Shown here one piece after another: positions 25,608 to 35,162 of a stretch of 64,000 nt of DNA. Where the stretch lies: positions 1 to 64,000 of the forward strand of contig NZ_JAQNCS010000001.1 in assembly GCF_049472655.1 (NCBI RefSeq). Direction: 5' to 3'. Under the pieces are notes generated by a model. The model saw only the letters and a list, made by a program, of their open reading frames with translations, searched no databases and was not told the origin of the DNA. Both the position numbers and the translations under genes were made by a program. Positions within the stretch are counted from its first letter, which is position 1, and each line of letters opens with the position of its first letter. Origin of the DNA: Deferribacter abyssi. Its GTDB lineage: Bacteria; Chrysiogenota; Deferribacteres; Deferribacterales; Deferribacteraceae.

Positions 25608-27977
25608 ATGAAAGAAAAAGGTTACACTGAAAGTAGTATTAAGGTATTAGAGGGTCTTGAAGCTGTAAGGCAAAGACCTGGAATGTACATTGGATCTGTT
25701 GACCATAGAGGTCTGCATCATCTTATATACGAAGTAGTAGATAATTCCATTGACGAAGCCACAGCAGGTTATTGCAATAATATTACTATAACTATTCATA
25801 TAGACAACAGTGTCACAATTGAAGATGATGGTAGGGGTATTCCTATAGGTATTCATCCCACTATGAAAAAACCCACAGTTGAAGTAGTAATGACTACTTT
25901 ACATGCTGGTGGTAAGTTTGAAAAGGGTGCTTATTACGCATCAGGTGGTTTACATGGTGTGGGAGTATCAGTAGTTAACGCTTTAAGCGAATACTTAGAA
26001 GTAACTATAAAGAGAGATGGTGGAGTATACTATCAAAAATATGAAAAGGGTAAACCTGTTACAAAATTTGAACGAATTGGTAAATCTGAAAAAACAGGTA
26101 CAAAAATAAGATTCAAACCAGATCCTGAGATATTTGAAGAAATAGAATTTTCTTACGAAATTTTACAAAGAAGATTTAGGGAACTTGCATATCTCAATCC
26201 AGGTGTTAGGATTATTTTTATTGATGAAAGAAATGATAGAAAACAAGAATTTTATGCTGAAGGTGGAATTGTAAGTTATGTAAGATATTTAAATAAAAAT
26301 AAAAATACTTTATTAAAAGAACCTATCTATATTAACGGAAAATATGAAGATGTGATGGTTGAAATAGCATTCACATATAATGATGGATACACAGAACATA
26401 TTATTTCTTTTGTAAATAATATTCATACTGAAGAAGGTGGAACCCATGAAATAGGTTTCAAAAATGCATATACCAGAATTTTCAATAACTTTATCGTAAA
26501 AAGTGGCATTTTAAAGCAAAAAATTTCATTAACTGGTGATGATATTAGAGAAGGGCTTTCTGCTATTATATCCGTTAGGTTGCATGATCCTATATTTGAA
26601 GGTCAAACAAAAGGTAAGCTAGGTTCAACTATCGCAAAAACAGCTGTAGAATCTGTTATGAACAGTTTCTTACCTGACTTTTTCGAAAAACATATAGATT
26701 ATGTAAAAAAAATATTAGAAAAAGCTATACAAGCATTTAGAGCTAGAGAAGCTGCCAGAAAAGCTAAAGAGCTTACTAGGAGAAAAAATGCTCTTGAGGT
26801 ATCTACACTACCTGGGAAATTAGCTGACTGCCAAGAAAGGGATCCTGACAAGGCAGAACTTTTTATTGTGGAAGGCGATTCTGCAGGTGGTTCTGCTAAG
26901 CAATGTAGGGATAGAAGATTCCAAGCTATATTACCACTAAAAGGCAAAATATTAAATGTTGAAAAGGCAAGATTTGATAAAATACTTTCAAATGATGAAA
27001 TAAAAGCAATAATTACAGCCCTTGGAACTGGAATAGGTAATAAAAGCTTTGATGTAAACAAAATCAGATATAAAAAAATTATTATTATGACCGATGCAGA
27101 TGTAGATGGAGCTCATATTACTACGCTACTTTTAACTTTTTTTTATAGGTATATGAAAGAAATTATTGATAGGGGTTATTTATATATTGCAAGACCACCC
27201 TTATATAAAATTAAAAAGGGGAAGATAGAAAAATATATTCATGACGAGAAAGAAATGGAAGATTTTGTAATTAAAAATATAGTTGATAATATCGTATTTG
27301 AAGGAATACCAAAAACTAGCTATTATGAAATCTTAAGGGGATTAAAAAGATACATAAATATAAGAAGTAAATATTTGAAGAAAGGGTTTACAAGAGAACT
27401 TATAAACAACCTTGCTGGTTATGAATATTTAAATAAGGAAAAATTATCTGATAAGAAATTCGTAGATACTCTTTTTAATGATTTAAAAGAGAGAAATGTG
27501 TTTAATGATTATGATAGAGCTTATGTAGATTACAATCCAGAGTATGAGAAATATAATATAATAATTGAAAAAAGTAGTGAAAAGGTGGTAATAAATAGTG
27601 AGTTTGTTGATTCCCCTGAGTTTAAAGAGTTAAAAAGAAATTTTTTAAAGATAAAATCGCTGGGTAACAGACCATTTAGTGTAAAAATAGGTGATGGGAT
27701 GAAATCTTTTAACAACTATGATGAAATGATGGAATACTTTGAAATGATAAGTTTAAAAGGAGTTTATGTGCAAAGATATAAAGGTCTAGGGGAAATGAAT
27801 CCTCAACAATTGTGGGAAACAACAGTTGATCCTGAAAGGCGTGTTCTTTATAGGGTAAGAATTGAAGATGCAGAAGCTGCAGATGAACTATTTTCTTTGT
27901 TAATGGGTGATGTTGTTGCACCAAGAAGAGAATTTATAGAACAAAATGCTTTAAATGTTAAAAATCTTGATATTTAG
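25608..27977 (+). CDS. gyrB: DNA gyrase subunit B
   Basis: A 789-residue GyrB. The GHKL ATPase starts RQRPGMYIGSV, with the Asn/Asp pocket VVDNSIDEA and the glycine lid GGLHGVGVSVVNALS. The transducer domain is followed by the TOPRIM domain (VEGDSAGGSAKQ and DADVDGAHI) and the C-terminal QRYKGLGEMNPQQLW motif. It supplies the ATP-driven half of gyrase (A2B2), which introduces negative supercoils. It begins 10 bp after recF with an AGGTG-type ribosome-binding site, and gyrA follows 8 bp later. Base skew on the plus strand switches to G over C at this gene. Confidence 0.98.
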   Translation: MKEKGYTESSIKVLEGLEAVRQRPGMYIGSVDHRGLHHLIYEVVDNSIDEATAGYCNNITITIHIDNSVTIEDDGRGIPIGIHPTMKKPTVEVVMTTLHAGGKFEKGAYYASGGLHGVGVSVVNALSEYLEVTIKRDGGVYYQKYEKGKPVTKFERIGKSEKTGTKIRFKPDPEIFEEIEFSYEILQRRFRELAYLNPGVRIIFIDERNDRKQEFYAEGGIVSYVRYLNKNKNTLLKEPIYINGKYEDVMVEIAFTYNDGYTEHIISFVNNIHTEEGGTHEIGFKNAYTRIFNNFIVKSGILKQKISLTGDDIREGLSAIISVRLHDPIFEGQTKGKLGSTIAKTAVESVMNSFLPDFFEKHIDYVKKILEKAIQAFRAREAARKAKELTRRKNALEVSTLPGKLADCQERDPDKAELFIVEGDSAGGSAKQCRDRRFQAILPLKGKILNVEKARFDKILSNDEIKAIITALGTGIGNKSFDVNKIRYKKIIIMTDADVDGAHITTLLLTFFYRYMKEIIDRGYLYIARPPLYKIKKGKIEKYIHDEKEMEDFVIKNIVDNIVFEGIPKTSYYEILRGLKRYINIRSKYLKKGFTRELINNLAGYEYLNKEKLSDKKFVDTLFNDLKERNVFNDYDRAYVDYNPEYEKYNIIIEKSSEKVVINSEFVDSPEFKELKRNFLKIKSLGNRPFSVKIGDGMKSFNNYDEMMEYFEMISLKGVYVQRYKGLGEMNPQQLWETTVDPERRVLYRVRIEDAEAADELFSLLMGDVVAPRREFIEQNALNVKNLDI

Positions 27978-27985
27978 AGGGGTAG

Positions 27986-30394
27986 ATGAAAAATAAAGGT
28001 GTAATAGATATCAATATAGAAGACTCATTAAAAGAGAGTTATTTAGATTATGCAATGAGTGTTATTGTAGGTAGAGCTTTACCTGATGTTAGGGATGGTT
28101 TAAAGCCTGTTCACAGAAGGGTTCTTTATGCTATGTATGAAATGGGGGTTTTACACAACAAGCCCTATAAAAAATCAGCAAGAATTGTGGGTGATGTGAT
28201 AGGTAAATATCATCCTCATGGTGATGCTGCAGTTTATGATACTCTTGTAAGAATGGCTCAAGATTTTTCTTTAAGATATCCTCTAGTAGATGGTCAAGGT
28301 AACTTTGGTTCCGTTGATGGTGATGCTGCGGCGGCAATGAGATATACCGAAGTAAGAATGACAAAAATTGCTGAAGAAATGCTTGCTGATATCGATAAAA
28401 ATACAGTGGATTTTACTCCTAATTATGATGGCTCTTTAAATGAACCTATAGTTTTGCCAACGAAAATACCTAATTTATTAATAAATGGTACAAGTGGTAT
28501 TGCAGTTGGGATGGCTACTAATATACCACCTCATAACTTATCAGAAGTGATTGATGCTTTAATTTACATGATAGATGAACCAGCTTATGAAGATGATGAT
28601 TTATTAGGTTTTATTAAAGGACCTGATTTTCCGACTTTTGGTATTATTTATGGAAAAGATGAAATTGTAAAAGCTTATAAAACCGGTAGAGGGGTAATAA
28701 AAGTTAGAGCAAGAGTTAAGAAAGAAATATCCACTACAGGTAAGGAATATCTAGTAATCACTGAAATTCCTTATCAGGTAAATAAAGCAAGTTTGATTGA
28801 AAAGATTGCTACACTAGTTAGAGATAAAAAGATAAATGGAATTACTGATTTAAGGGATGAATCTGATAGGGATGGTATTAGGGTAGTAATAGAAATTAAA
28901 AAAGGAGAAAATCCTGATATTTTGATAAACCATCTTTATAAATACACTCAAATGGAAATTGCCTTTGGAATCAATTTGGTAGCTATAGTCGATAATAGAC
29001 CTAAAACTCTTACTTTGAGAGAAATATTAGAACATTTCTTAAATCATAGAAAAGTTGTTATTATAAGAAGAACAAAATATCTTTTAAAGAAGGCTGAAGA
29101 TAGATTACATATTCTTGAAGGTTTGATTATTGCTGTTCAAAATATAGATGAAGTGGTTGCATTAATCAAGTCTTCAAAAGATACTGCTACAGCAAGAGAA
29201 AAGCTTATTGAGAAATTTAACCTTTCTGATAAACAAGCACAGGCTATTCTAGATATGAAACTACAAAGACTAACAGGACTTGAGATAGAAAAGCTGAACA
29301 ATGAATATAAAGAAACTTTGAAGAATATTGAATTTTACAAATCAATTTTGGAAAGCAATAAGGTTTTAATGGGTATAATAAAAGAAGAACTTTTAGAAAT
29401 TAAGAAGAAATATGGTGATCAACGTAGAACCGATATTGTAAGCAGTACAGAAGAAATAAACATTGAAGATCTTATTCCTGACGATGAAGTGGTGGTAACA
29501 CTTTCTTTTCAAGGTTTTATAAAAAGAACACCTCTAACAAATTACAGGTTACAAAAGAGAGGAGGTAAGGGTAAAGCAGGTGCTGGTAGGGTAAAAGAGG
29601 ATTTTATCAAAGATATTTTAGTGACTACAAATCATTCTACCTTAATGTTTTTTACTAATAAAGGAAGGATTCATTATTTGAAGGTTTACAATTTACCTGA
29701 GTTAGCAAGAGATGCTAAAGGAAAGTATATAGCAAATCTAATAAATCTTGATAAAGATGAAAATGTGGCTGCAATAATTTCTACAAAAAATTTTGATAAA
29801 GAAAGTTATATTTTTATGTGTACTAAAAGAGGAATTGTGAAAAAAACTTCGCTGGATGCTTTCAGTAGTGGAAGAAGTGGTATTATAGCATTAAAGTTAA
29901 GAGAAAACGATGAAATTGTTGCAGCAGCTTTGACATCTAAAGATGATTATATATTTATTTCAACGAGGAGAGGTAAATGTATTCAGTTTAACAGTAATGA
30001 TGTACGTAATATGGGTAGAATTGCCACTGGTGTTAGAGGTATAGAACTTATTGGAGATGATACAGTGGTTTCCATGGAAGTAATTAAAGGAGATCCACTT
30101 ATTCTTACAGTTACTTCAAAAGGTTATGGAAAGTGTTCTCTTGTTACTGATTATAGAGTTCAGTCAAGAGGTGGTAAAGGAATAAAACTGTCTAATGTGA
30201 CTGAGAAGACAGGTCTAATAGTAGGTGCAAAACAGGTTAAAATAGAAGATGATGTGATGCTTATATCAAAATCATCTAAAATTATAAGATTATCTGTTTC
30301 TGATATTCCTATATTAGGTCGTACCACGCAAGGTGTAAAACTTATGGGTTTAGATGATGAGATAATTTCTTTTGATGTCATTAAAGAGGGGTAA
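27986..30394 (+). CDS. gyrA: DNA gyrase subunit A
   Basis: An 802-residue GyrA. The catalytic tyrosine is Tyr120 in AAMRYTEVRMTK, followed by the breakage-reunion core and a C-terminal beta-pinwheel containing the GyrA-box QKRGGKGKAG near 520. The quinolone-determining region reads HPHGDAAVYDTL, so the residue equivalent to E. coli Ser83 is Ala81 while the acidic Asp87 equivalent (Asp85) is kept. The gene is 8 bp after gyrB and ends 2 bp before folD, consistent with one long transcript. Confidence 0.98.
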   Translation: MKNKGVIDINIEDSLKESYLDYAMSVIVGRALPDVRDGLKPVHRRVLYAMYEMGVLHNKPYKKSARIVGDVIGKYHPHGDAAVYDTLVRMAQDFSLRYPLVDGQGNFGSVDGDAAAAMRYTEVRMTKIAEEMLADIDKNTVDFTPNYDGSLNEPIVLPTKIPNLLINGTSGIAVGMATNIPPHNLSEVIDALIYMIDEPAYEDDDLLGFIKGPDFPTFGIIYGKDEIVKAYKTGRGVIKVRARVKKEISTTGKEYLVITEIPYQVNKASLIEKIATLVRDKKINGITDLRDESDRDGIRVVIEIKKGENPDILINHLYKYTQMEIAFGINLVAIVDNRPKTLTLREILEHFLNHRKVVIIRRTKYLLKKAEDRLHILEGLIIAVQNIDEVVALIKSSKDTATAREKLIEKFNLSDKQAQAILDMKLQRLTGLEIEKLNNEYKETLKNIEFYKSILESNKVLMGIIKEELLEIKKKYGDQRRTDIVSSTEEINIEDLIPDDEVVVTLSFQGFIKRTPLTNYRLQKRGGKGKAGAGRVKEDFIKDILVTTNHSTLMFFTNKGRIHYLKVYNLPELARDAKGKYIANLINLDKDENVAAIISTKNFDKESYIFMCTKRGIVKKTSLDAFSSGRSGIIALKLRENDEIVAAALTSKDDYIFISTRRGKCIQFNSNDVRNMGRIATGVRGIELIGDDTVVSMEVIKGDPLILTVTSKGYGKCSLVTDYRVQSRGGKGIKLSNVTEKTGLIVGAKQVKIEDDVMLISKSSKIIRLSVSDIPILGRTTQGVKLMGLDDEIISFDVIKEG

Positions 30395-30396
30395 AT

Positions 30397-31254
30397 ATGG
30401 CTCAATTAATAGATGGTAAGTTGGTTGCATCTAAAATTAGAGATGAGATTAAGAATAAAGTATTGAAATATAAGCATGAATACAAAAAAGTTCCAGGACT
30501 TGCTGTCATACTTGTGGGAAATAATCCTGCTAGTAAACTTTATGTAGAAATGAAGACGAAAGCTTGTGAGCAAGCAGGTATATATTCTATTAATCATAGA
30601 ATGAGTGAATCCGTCTCAGAAGAAGAATTAATTTATGTGATTCAGATGTTGAATGAAAATCCTATGGTGGATGGTATTCTTGTACAGCTACCTTTACCAA
30701 AACATATTAATGAATTTAAAATAATTGAGGCAATAGATTACAATAAAGATGTGGATGGTTTTCATCCATATAATATTGGAAGATTAGTAAGAGGGAATCC
30801 TCTTTTTTCTCCATGTACACCTTTTGGTATCATAGAACTTTTTGAAGAATATAAAATTGATGTTTGTGGTAAAGATGTTGTAATTGTAGGGGCTGGCAAT
30901 ATTACAGGGAAACCCCTTGCTTCAATGTTATTAAATATGAATGCTACTGTTCAGGTTTGTCATATTTATACTAAAAATTTAAAAGATAAAACAAGACAAG
31001 CTGATATCCTTATAACAGCTGTTGGTAAACATAAGCTTATAACAAAAGATATGGTAAAAGAAGGTGCTGTTTTAATCGATGTAGGTATTTGTAAGGTAGG
31101 TGATAAAGTGTGTGGAGATGTTGACTTTGAAAATGTAAAAGATAGGTGCTCATATATAACACCAGTGCCTGGTGGTGTAGGTCCAATGACAATTGCCATG
31201 CTTTTATATAATACTTTACTTTCTTTTGAACGTAAAATTGGCATTAAGGGTTAA
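30397..31254 (+). CDS. folD: Bifunctional methylenetetrahydrofolate dehydrogenase/cyclohydrolase
   Basis: A 285-residue FolD interconverting 5,10-methylene- and 10-formyl-tetrahydrofolate with NADP. The active site has Tyr49 and Lys53 (SKLYVEMKTKAC), Gln97 in GILVQLPLP, and DVDGFHP. The cofactor loop is GAGNITGKP, of the E. coli type (GASNIVGRP) rather than the GRS type, and PGGVGPMTIAMLL closes the fold. It starts 2 bp after gyrA, and its stop codon abuts the ATG of mnmE. Role: one-carbon supply for purine and fMet-tRNA formation. Confidence 0.97.
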   Translation: MAQLIDGKLVASKIRDEIKNKVLKYKHEYKKVPGLAVILVGNNPASKLYVEMKTKACEQAGIYSINHRMSESVSEEELIYVIQMLNENPMVDGILVQLPLPKHINEFKIIEAIDYNKDVDGFHPYNIGRLVRGNPLFSPCTPFGIIELFEEYKIDVCGKDVVIVGAGNITGKPLASMLLNMNATVQVCHIYTKNLKDKTRQADILITAVGKHKLITKDMVKEGAVLIDVGICKVGDKVCGDVDFENVKDRCSYITPVPGGVGPMTIAMLLYNTLLSFERKIGIKG

Positions 31255-32583
31255 ATGGATACAATAGTTGCTCCAATTACTCCTTTATTTAGAAGTTCGG
31301 TAATAACTATTAGGATCTCGGGAAACAGAGCTTTTAAAATAAAGGAATATCTTTTTGTAAAAGGCAAACCTATTCAAGATATAAAATATAGATATGTGTA
31401 TTATGGTGAATTTGTTTCAAAAAATGTAAATGATGACTGTCTTTTTTATTTTTTTAAAGGCCCTAATTCTTACACTGGTGAAGATGTTGTTGAAATTTCT
31501 TTTCACGGAAATCCATTGATTGTTCAAAATGCATTACAAGATATTTTTAAGTTGAATATACGTTTGGCAGAACCTGGTGAATTTACAAAGAGAGCTTTTT
31601 TGAATGGGAAGATTGATTTAGTACAGGCTGAAGCTGTTTATGAATTAATAGAATCCAAATCTATTACAGGCATACATGCTTCTTTTATAAAGTTAAAAAA
31701 AGGTTTGCAGTCACAATTAAATAAAATCAAGGATAATTTGATCGATTTATTGAGTGTGGTAGAAGCATATGTGGACTTTCCTGATGAAGATTTAAGTGAT
31801 TATGAGTTGCAATATGTTTATGAGAAATTGGATGATGTTATAACAAATCTACAATTTATGATTAAATCATTTGATATGAATAGGTATAATACTGAAGGTG
31901 TAAAAATTGCCATAGTTGGGAAGCCTAATGTTGGTAAGTCTTCTTTAATGAATTATTTGCTTCGAGAGAATAGAGTGATTGTTTCTGAAATACCTGGAAC
32001 AACTAGAGATATAATAGAAGAAGAAATAGTTATAAATGGATATCCTATAAAATTAATTGATACAGCTGGTATTAGGGAGTCTGCTGATAAGTTGGAAAGG
32101 ATCGGAATTGAATATTCTAAAAAAAAGCTTGATGAAGCTGATATAATTTTGGCTATTTTTGATTTAAGTGACGAGATAGACGAAATGGATGAAAAAATTT
32201 TAAAGCTAGTAAAAGATAAAAAAGTAATTTTAGTAGGCAATAAAGTAGATATGAAAAAGATTGACTTTGACTGTGATGTGGAAATTTCTGTAAAAACAGG
32301 TGAAGGTATAGAGTATTTGTTTGAGTTAATTGAAGATAGAATAAAAAGTATTGTTTCATTGGAAGATGAAGGTGTTATAATAATAAATGAGCGACAAAAA
32401 TTTATGTTTGAAGAAATTCTTGATACTGTTATTGAAGTAAAAAGTAATTTTGAAAATAGAACGCTTGATATTTTGGCAGTGGATTTACATTATTGTTTAA
32501 GTAAAATCTCAGAAATTACAGGAGAAATTTATACTGAAGATATTTTAAAAAATATATTTACGAAATTTTGTATTGGTAAATAG
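31255..32583 (+). CDS. mnmE: tRNA U34 modification GTPase MnmE
   Basis: A 442-residue MnmE (TrmE). The N-terminal formyl-THF-binding domain (TIVAPITPL start, PGEFTKRAFLNGK) is followed by a helical domain carrying an inserted G domain with G1 GKPNVGKSS, G2 PGTTRD, G3 DTAG and G4 NKVD. It ends in the invariant C-terminal CIGK. With MnmG it installs carboxymethylaminomethyl groups on wobble uridine in tRNA. It abuts folD with no gap and is separated from mnmG by a 91-bp spacer containing a parS site. The upstream folD makes a metabolically sensible pair because MnmE uses a folate one-carbon unit. Confidence 0.97.
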   Translation: MDTIVAPITPLFRSSVITIRISGNRAFKIKEYLFVKGKPIQDIKYRYVYYGEFVSKNVNDDCLFYFFKGPNSYTGEDVVEISFHGNPLIVQNALQDIFKLNIRLAEPGEFTKRAFLNGKIDLVQAEAVYELIESKSITGIHASFIKLKKGLQSQLNKIKDNLIDLLSVVEAYVDFPDEDLSDYELQYVYEKLDDVITNLQFMIKSFDMNRYNTEGVKIAIVGKPNVGKSSLMNYLLRENRVIVSEIPGTTRDIIEEEIVINGYPIKLIDTAGIRESADKLERIGIEYSKKKLDEADIILAIFDLSDEIDEMDEKILKLVKDKKVILVGNKVDMKKIDFDCDVEISVKTGEGIEYLFELIEDRIKSIVSLEDEGVIIINERQKFMFEEILDTVIEVKSNFENRTLDILAVDLHYCLSKISEITGEIYTEDILKNIFTKFCIGK

Positions 32584-32644
32584 ATCTTTATAAGATAAAA
32601 AAAAGATTTTTTAGTAACAAATATAGTAAAATATGATTTGCTGA

Positions 32645-32660
32645 TGTTTCACGTGAAACA
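32645..32660. promoter_or_regulatory. parS: parS chromosome-partition site 1
   Basis: TGTTTCACGTGAAACA is a perfect match to the 16-bp palindromic consensus bound by ParB/Spo0J. It lies in the mnmE-mnmG spacer, 14 bases before the mnmG start and just upstream of its ribosome-binding site. ParB spreading from here would cover the origin region. Confidence 0.96.
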
Positions 32661-32674
32661 ATGGAAGGTGTATA

Positions 32675-34549
32675 ATGAATCTATTATATGATAAAAGTTA
32701 TGATGTTATAGTGGTTGGTGCAGGTCATGCTGGTTGTGAAGCTGCTTTAGCTTCTGCTAGAATGGGAGCTAAAACATTGTTGATTACAATTTATGTTGAA
32801 ACCATTGCTCAGATGAGCTGCAATCCTGCTATTGGTGGACTTGCTAAAGGGAATATAGTTAAGGAGCTTGATGCTCTTGGTGGTGAAATGGCTAAAAATA
32901 TTGATGAAACAGGAATACAGTTTAAAATTTTAAATAAAAAGAAAGGACCTGCTGTTAGAAGTTCTAGAGCCCAGGCTGATAAAAAACTTTATAGAGAAAG
33001 AATGATTTCCGTATTAATGGATGAAGAAAATCTTGATGTTAAGCAGGGGGTTGTAACCGATATATTGGTGGAGAAGGGGCAAGTAAAAGGAGTGGTTGTA
33101 GATTACGGTTTGATTTTTACTACAAAAAAAGTGATATTAACTACAGGTACTTTTTTGAACGGTCTTATACATATTGGAGATAAAAGATACCCTGCTGGAA
33201 GAGCGAATGAGTTCCCGTCTTTAGATTTGCCCAATGCTCTAAAACGGTTAGGATTTAAGTTAGAAAGATTGAAAACCGGGACTCCAGCAAGACTTGATGC
33301 TGCAACTATCAATTTTTCCGAGCTTGAAGAGCAACCAGGGGATAAAGAACCAAAAATGTTTTCTTTTGAAAGTGATAGACCAAAGCTGCCTCAAATTTCT
33401 TGTTATATAACATATACAAATGAAAAAACTCATCAAATAATTAATGAAAATTTACATAGATCACCTCTTTATGCTGGTGTAATAAAGGGTATTGGTCCAA
33501 GATATTGTCCGTCTATTGAAGATAAAGTGAAAAAATTTCCTGATAAAACAAGACATCAAATTTTTTTAGAACCAGAAGGTCTTGATAGTAGAGAAATTTA
33601 TGCGAATGGGTTTTCATCCTCGTTACCTATAGATGTACAGATAAATATGTATAGAACTGTAAAAGGGCTAGAAAAGGTTGAGTTAGTTAGACCTGCGTAT
33701 GCTATAGAGTATGATTTTGTGCAGCCTACAGAACTTTACCCGACTCTAGAAACTAAGAAAGTTAAAGGGTTGTATTTTGCTGGTCAAATCAATGGTACCA
33801 CTGGTTATGAGGAAGCGGCTGGGCAAGGATTTGTTGCTGCAGTAAATGCAGTATTATCTTATGATAATAAGGATTTTATTTTGCGTAGAAATGAGAGTTA
33901 TATTGGTGTGATGATAGATGATCTTGTAACAAAGGGGGTTGATGAACCCTATAGAGTTTTTCACTCAAGAAGTGAGTATAGATTATTATTAAGAGAAGAT
34001 AACGCTGAATATAGGTTGCTTGAATATGGTTATAAACTAGGGTTAATAAAAAAAACAAGATATGATAGATTTTTAAATGAAAAGAGTATGTTATATAATG
34101 AAATAAATAGACTGAAGGGAATAAAAATAAGGCCTAATAAAGATACTTTATCTATGATCAAAGAGTTTGATCTAAAACTAACAGCTCCTACTACATTATA
34201 TGATTTATTAAAAAGACCTGAAATCAATTATGAAATAATTAAAAAATGTTGGGGTGGTGTTGATAATAAAAGAGTTGCTGAACAGGTTGAGGTTGTTGTT
34301 AAATATGAAGGATATATAAAAAAGCAGATTTTAGAGGTAGAGCGAATTAATAAAATAGAGAATGTTAGAATTCCTGATAATATTGATTATTCAAAAATTA
34401 AAGGGCTTAGAAAAGAATTTGTTGAAAAATTTACAAAGATTAGACCTAAAACATTAGGACAAGCATCTAGAATTCCTGGGGTAACTCCAGCCGCTATATC
34501 TCTTTTACATGTTTATATAGAAGATGAAAAACGGAAAAGAAATATTTAG
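32675..34549 (+). CDS. mnmG: tRNA uridine-5-carboxymethylaminomethyl modification enzyme MnmG (GidA)
   Basis: A 624-residue FAD enzyme. The dinucleotide-binding start is VVGAGHAGCEAALASARMG, followed by CNPAIGGLAKG, the FAD-contacting GTFLNG, a second nucleotide region, and the C-terminal helical domain with RIPGVTPAAISLL. It pairs with MnmE to modify wobble uridine. The start at 32675 follows a GGAAGGTG ribosome-binding site that sits immediately after parS. Its end overlaps rsmG by 26 nt, the common gidA-gidB arrangement. Confidence 0.98.
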   Translation: MNLLYDKSYDVIVVGAGHAGCEAALASARMGAKTLLITIYVETIAQMSCNPAIGGLAKGNIVKELDALGGEMAKNIDETGIQFKILNKKKGPAVRSSRAQADKKLYRERMISVLMDEENLDVKQGVVTDILVEKGQVKGVVVDYGLIFTTKKVILTTGTFLNGLIHIGDKRYPAGRANEFPSLDLPNALKRLGFKLERLKTGTPARLDAATINFSELEEQPGDKEPKMFSFESDRPKLPQISCYITYTNEKTHQIINENLHRSPLYAGVIKGIGPRYCPSIEDKVKKFPDKTRHQIFLEPEGLDSREIYANGFSSSLPIDVQINMYRTVKGLEKVELVRPAYAIEYDFVQPTELYPTLETKKVKGLYFAGQINGTTGYEEAAGQGFVAAVNAVLSYDNKDFILRRNESYIGVMIDDLVTKGVDEPYRVFHSRSEYRLLLREDNAEYRLLEYGYKLGLIKKTRYDRFLNEKSMLYNEINRLKGIKIRPNKDTLSMIKEFDLKLTAPTTLYDLLKRPEINYEIIKKCWGGVDNKRVAEQVEVVVKYEGYIKKQILEVERINKIENVRIPDNIDYSKIKGLRKEFVEKFTKIRPKTLGQASRIPGVTPAAISLLHVYIEDEKRKRNI

Positions 34550-35162
34550 TAATTATTTTAATAATGATAAATTGATTGAAAGCTTAGATTATTTTTTTGA
34601 AATCCATAAAAATGCGCAAATAAATTTAACAGCAATTAAAGATTATGACAATTTTTATATAAAACATTACCTTGATAGTCTTTATATATTTAAAATATTT
34701 ACAATTAAATATAATCTGCTTATGGATATTGGTTCTGGTGGTGGTTTTCCTGGTATTCCTTTGGCGCTTTTATTTCCTGAAAGAAGAGTTGTTCTTGTTG
34801 AAAGTATAAAAAAGAAAGCCGTTTTTTTAAATAAGGCAGTACAAGAGTTGCAATTAAAGAATGTAGAGGTTGTTAATGAAAGATGTGAAAATATTAAAAA
34901 TATTTTTCCAGACTTTATTACAGCAAGAGGGGTTGCGACAATAGATAAAATTTTAAAATGGACAAAAAATGTTTCACGTGAAACAAAATGCTTTCTTTTT
35001 TATAAAGGTGAAAAAATAGATGAGGAAATAAGAAGTGTTCAGAAGATGTTAAAAAAAAATAATCTGAGGTATAAAAATGTTAGAGTTGAAGAGCCTTTTA
35101 AAAGGACTTATACTTTTATTTATCGTAACAACTACAGCTTGTGTTCCACAGAACCGCGTTGA
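34524..35162 (+). CDS. rsmG: 16S rRNA (guanine-N7) methyltransferase RsmG (GidB)
   Basis: A 212-residue Rossmann methyltransferase modifying G527 of 16S rRNA. The S-adenosylmethionine motif is LMDIGSGGGFPGIPLAL, with VESIKKKAVFL after it and ITARGVATI near residue 130. It overlaps mnmG by 26 nt at the start, and its last 86 nt overlap the following lipoprotein gene in another frame. A parS site is embedded in its coding sequence, where it encodes NVSRET. Confidence 0.96.
   Translation: MKNGKEIFSNYFNNDKLIESLDYFFEIHKNAQINLTAIKDYDNFYIKHYLDSLYIFKIFTIKYNLLMDIGSGGGFPGIPLALLFPERRVVLVESIKKKAVFLNKAVQELQLKNVEVVNERCENIKNIFPDFITARGVATIDKILKWTKNVSRETKCFLFYKGEKIDEEIRSVQKMLKKNNLRYKNVRVEEPFKRTYTFIYRNNYSLCSTEPR
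34970..34985. promoter_or_regulatory. parS: parS chromosome-partition site 2 (inside rsmG)
   Basis: A second perfect TGTTTCACGTGAAACA lies within rsmG, read in the gene's frame as Val-Ser-Arg-Glu-Thr after Asn. It is 2.3 kb from site 1. Coding parS sites inside rsmG are known in other bacteria, which supports function. Confidence 0.95.

Noticed and set aside
26699..27061. Long minus-strand frame inside gyrB (and similar frames inside mutS, dnaN, uvrA and mnmE)
   Set aside because: These are antisense shadows of highly conserved genes with low-complexity Ser/Leu/Phe translations and no start signals.
30397..31254. FolD cofactor loop GAGNITGKP lacking the common Arg-Ser
   Set aside because: E. 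coli FolD has a comparable GAS-type loop, so this is normal variation and not evidence of altered function.
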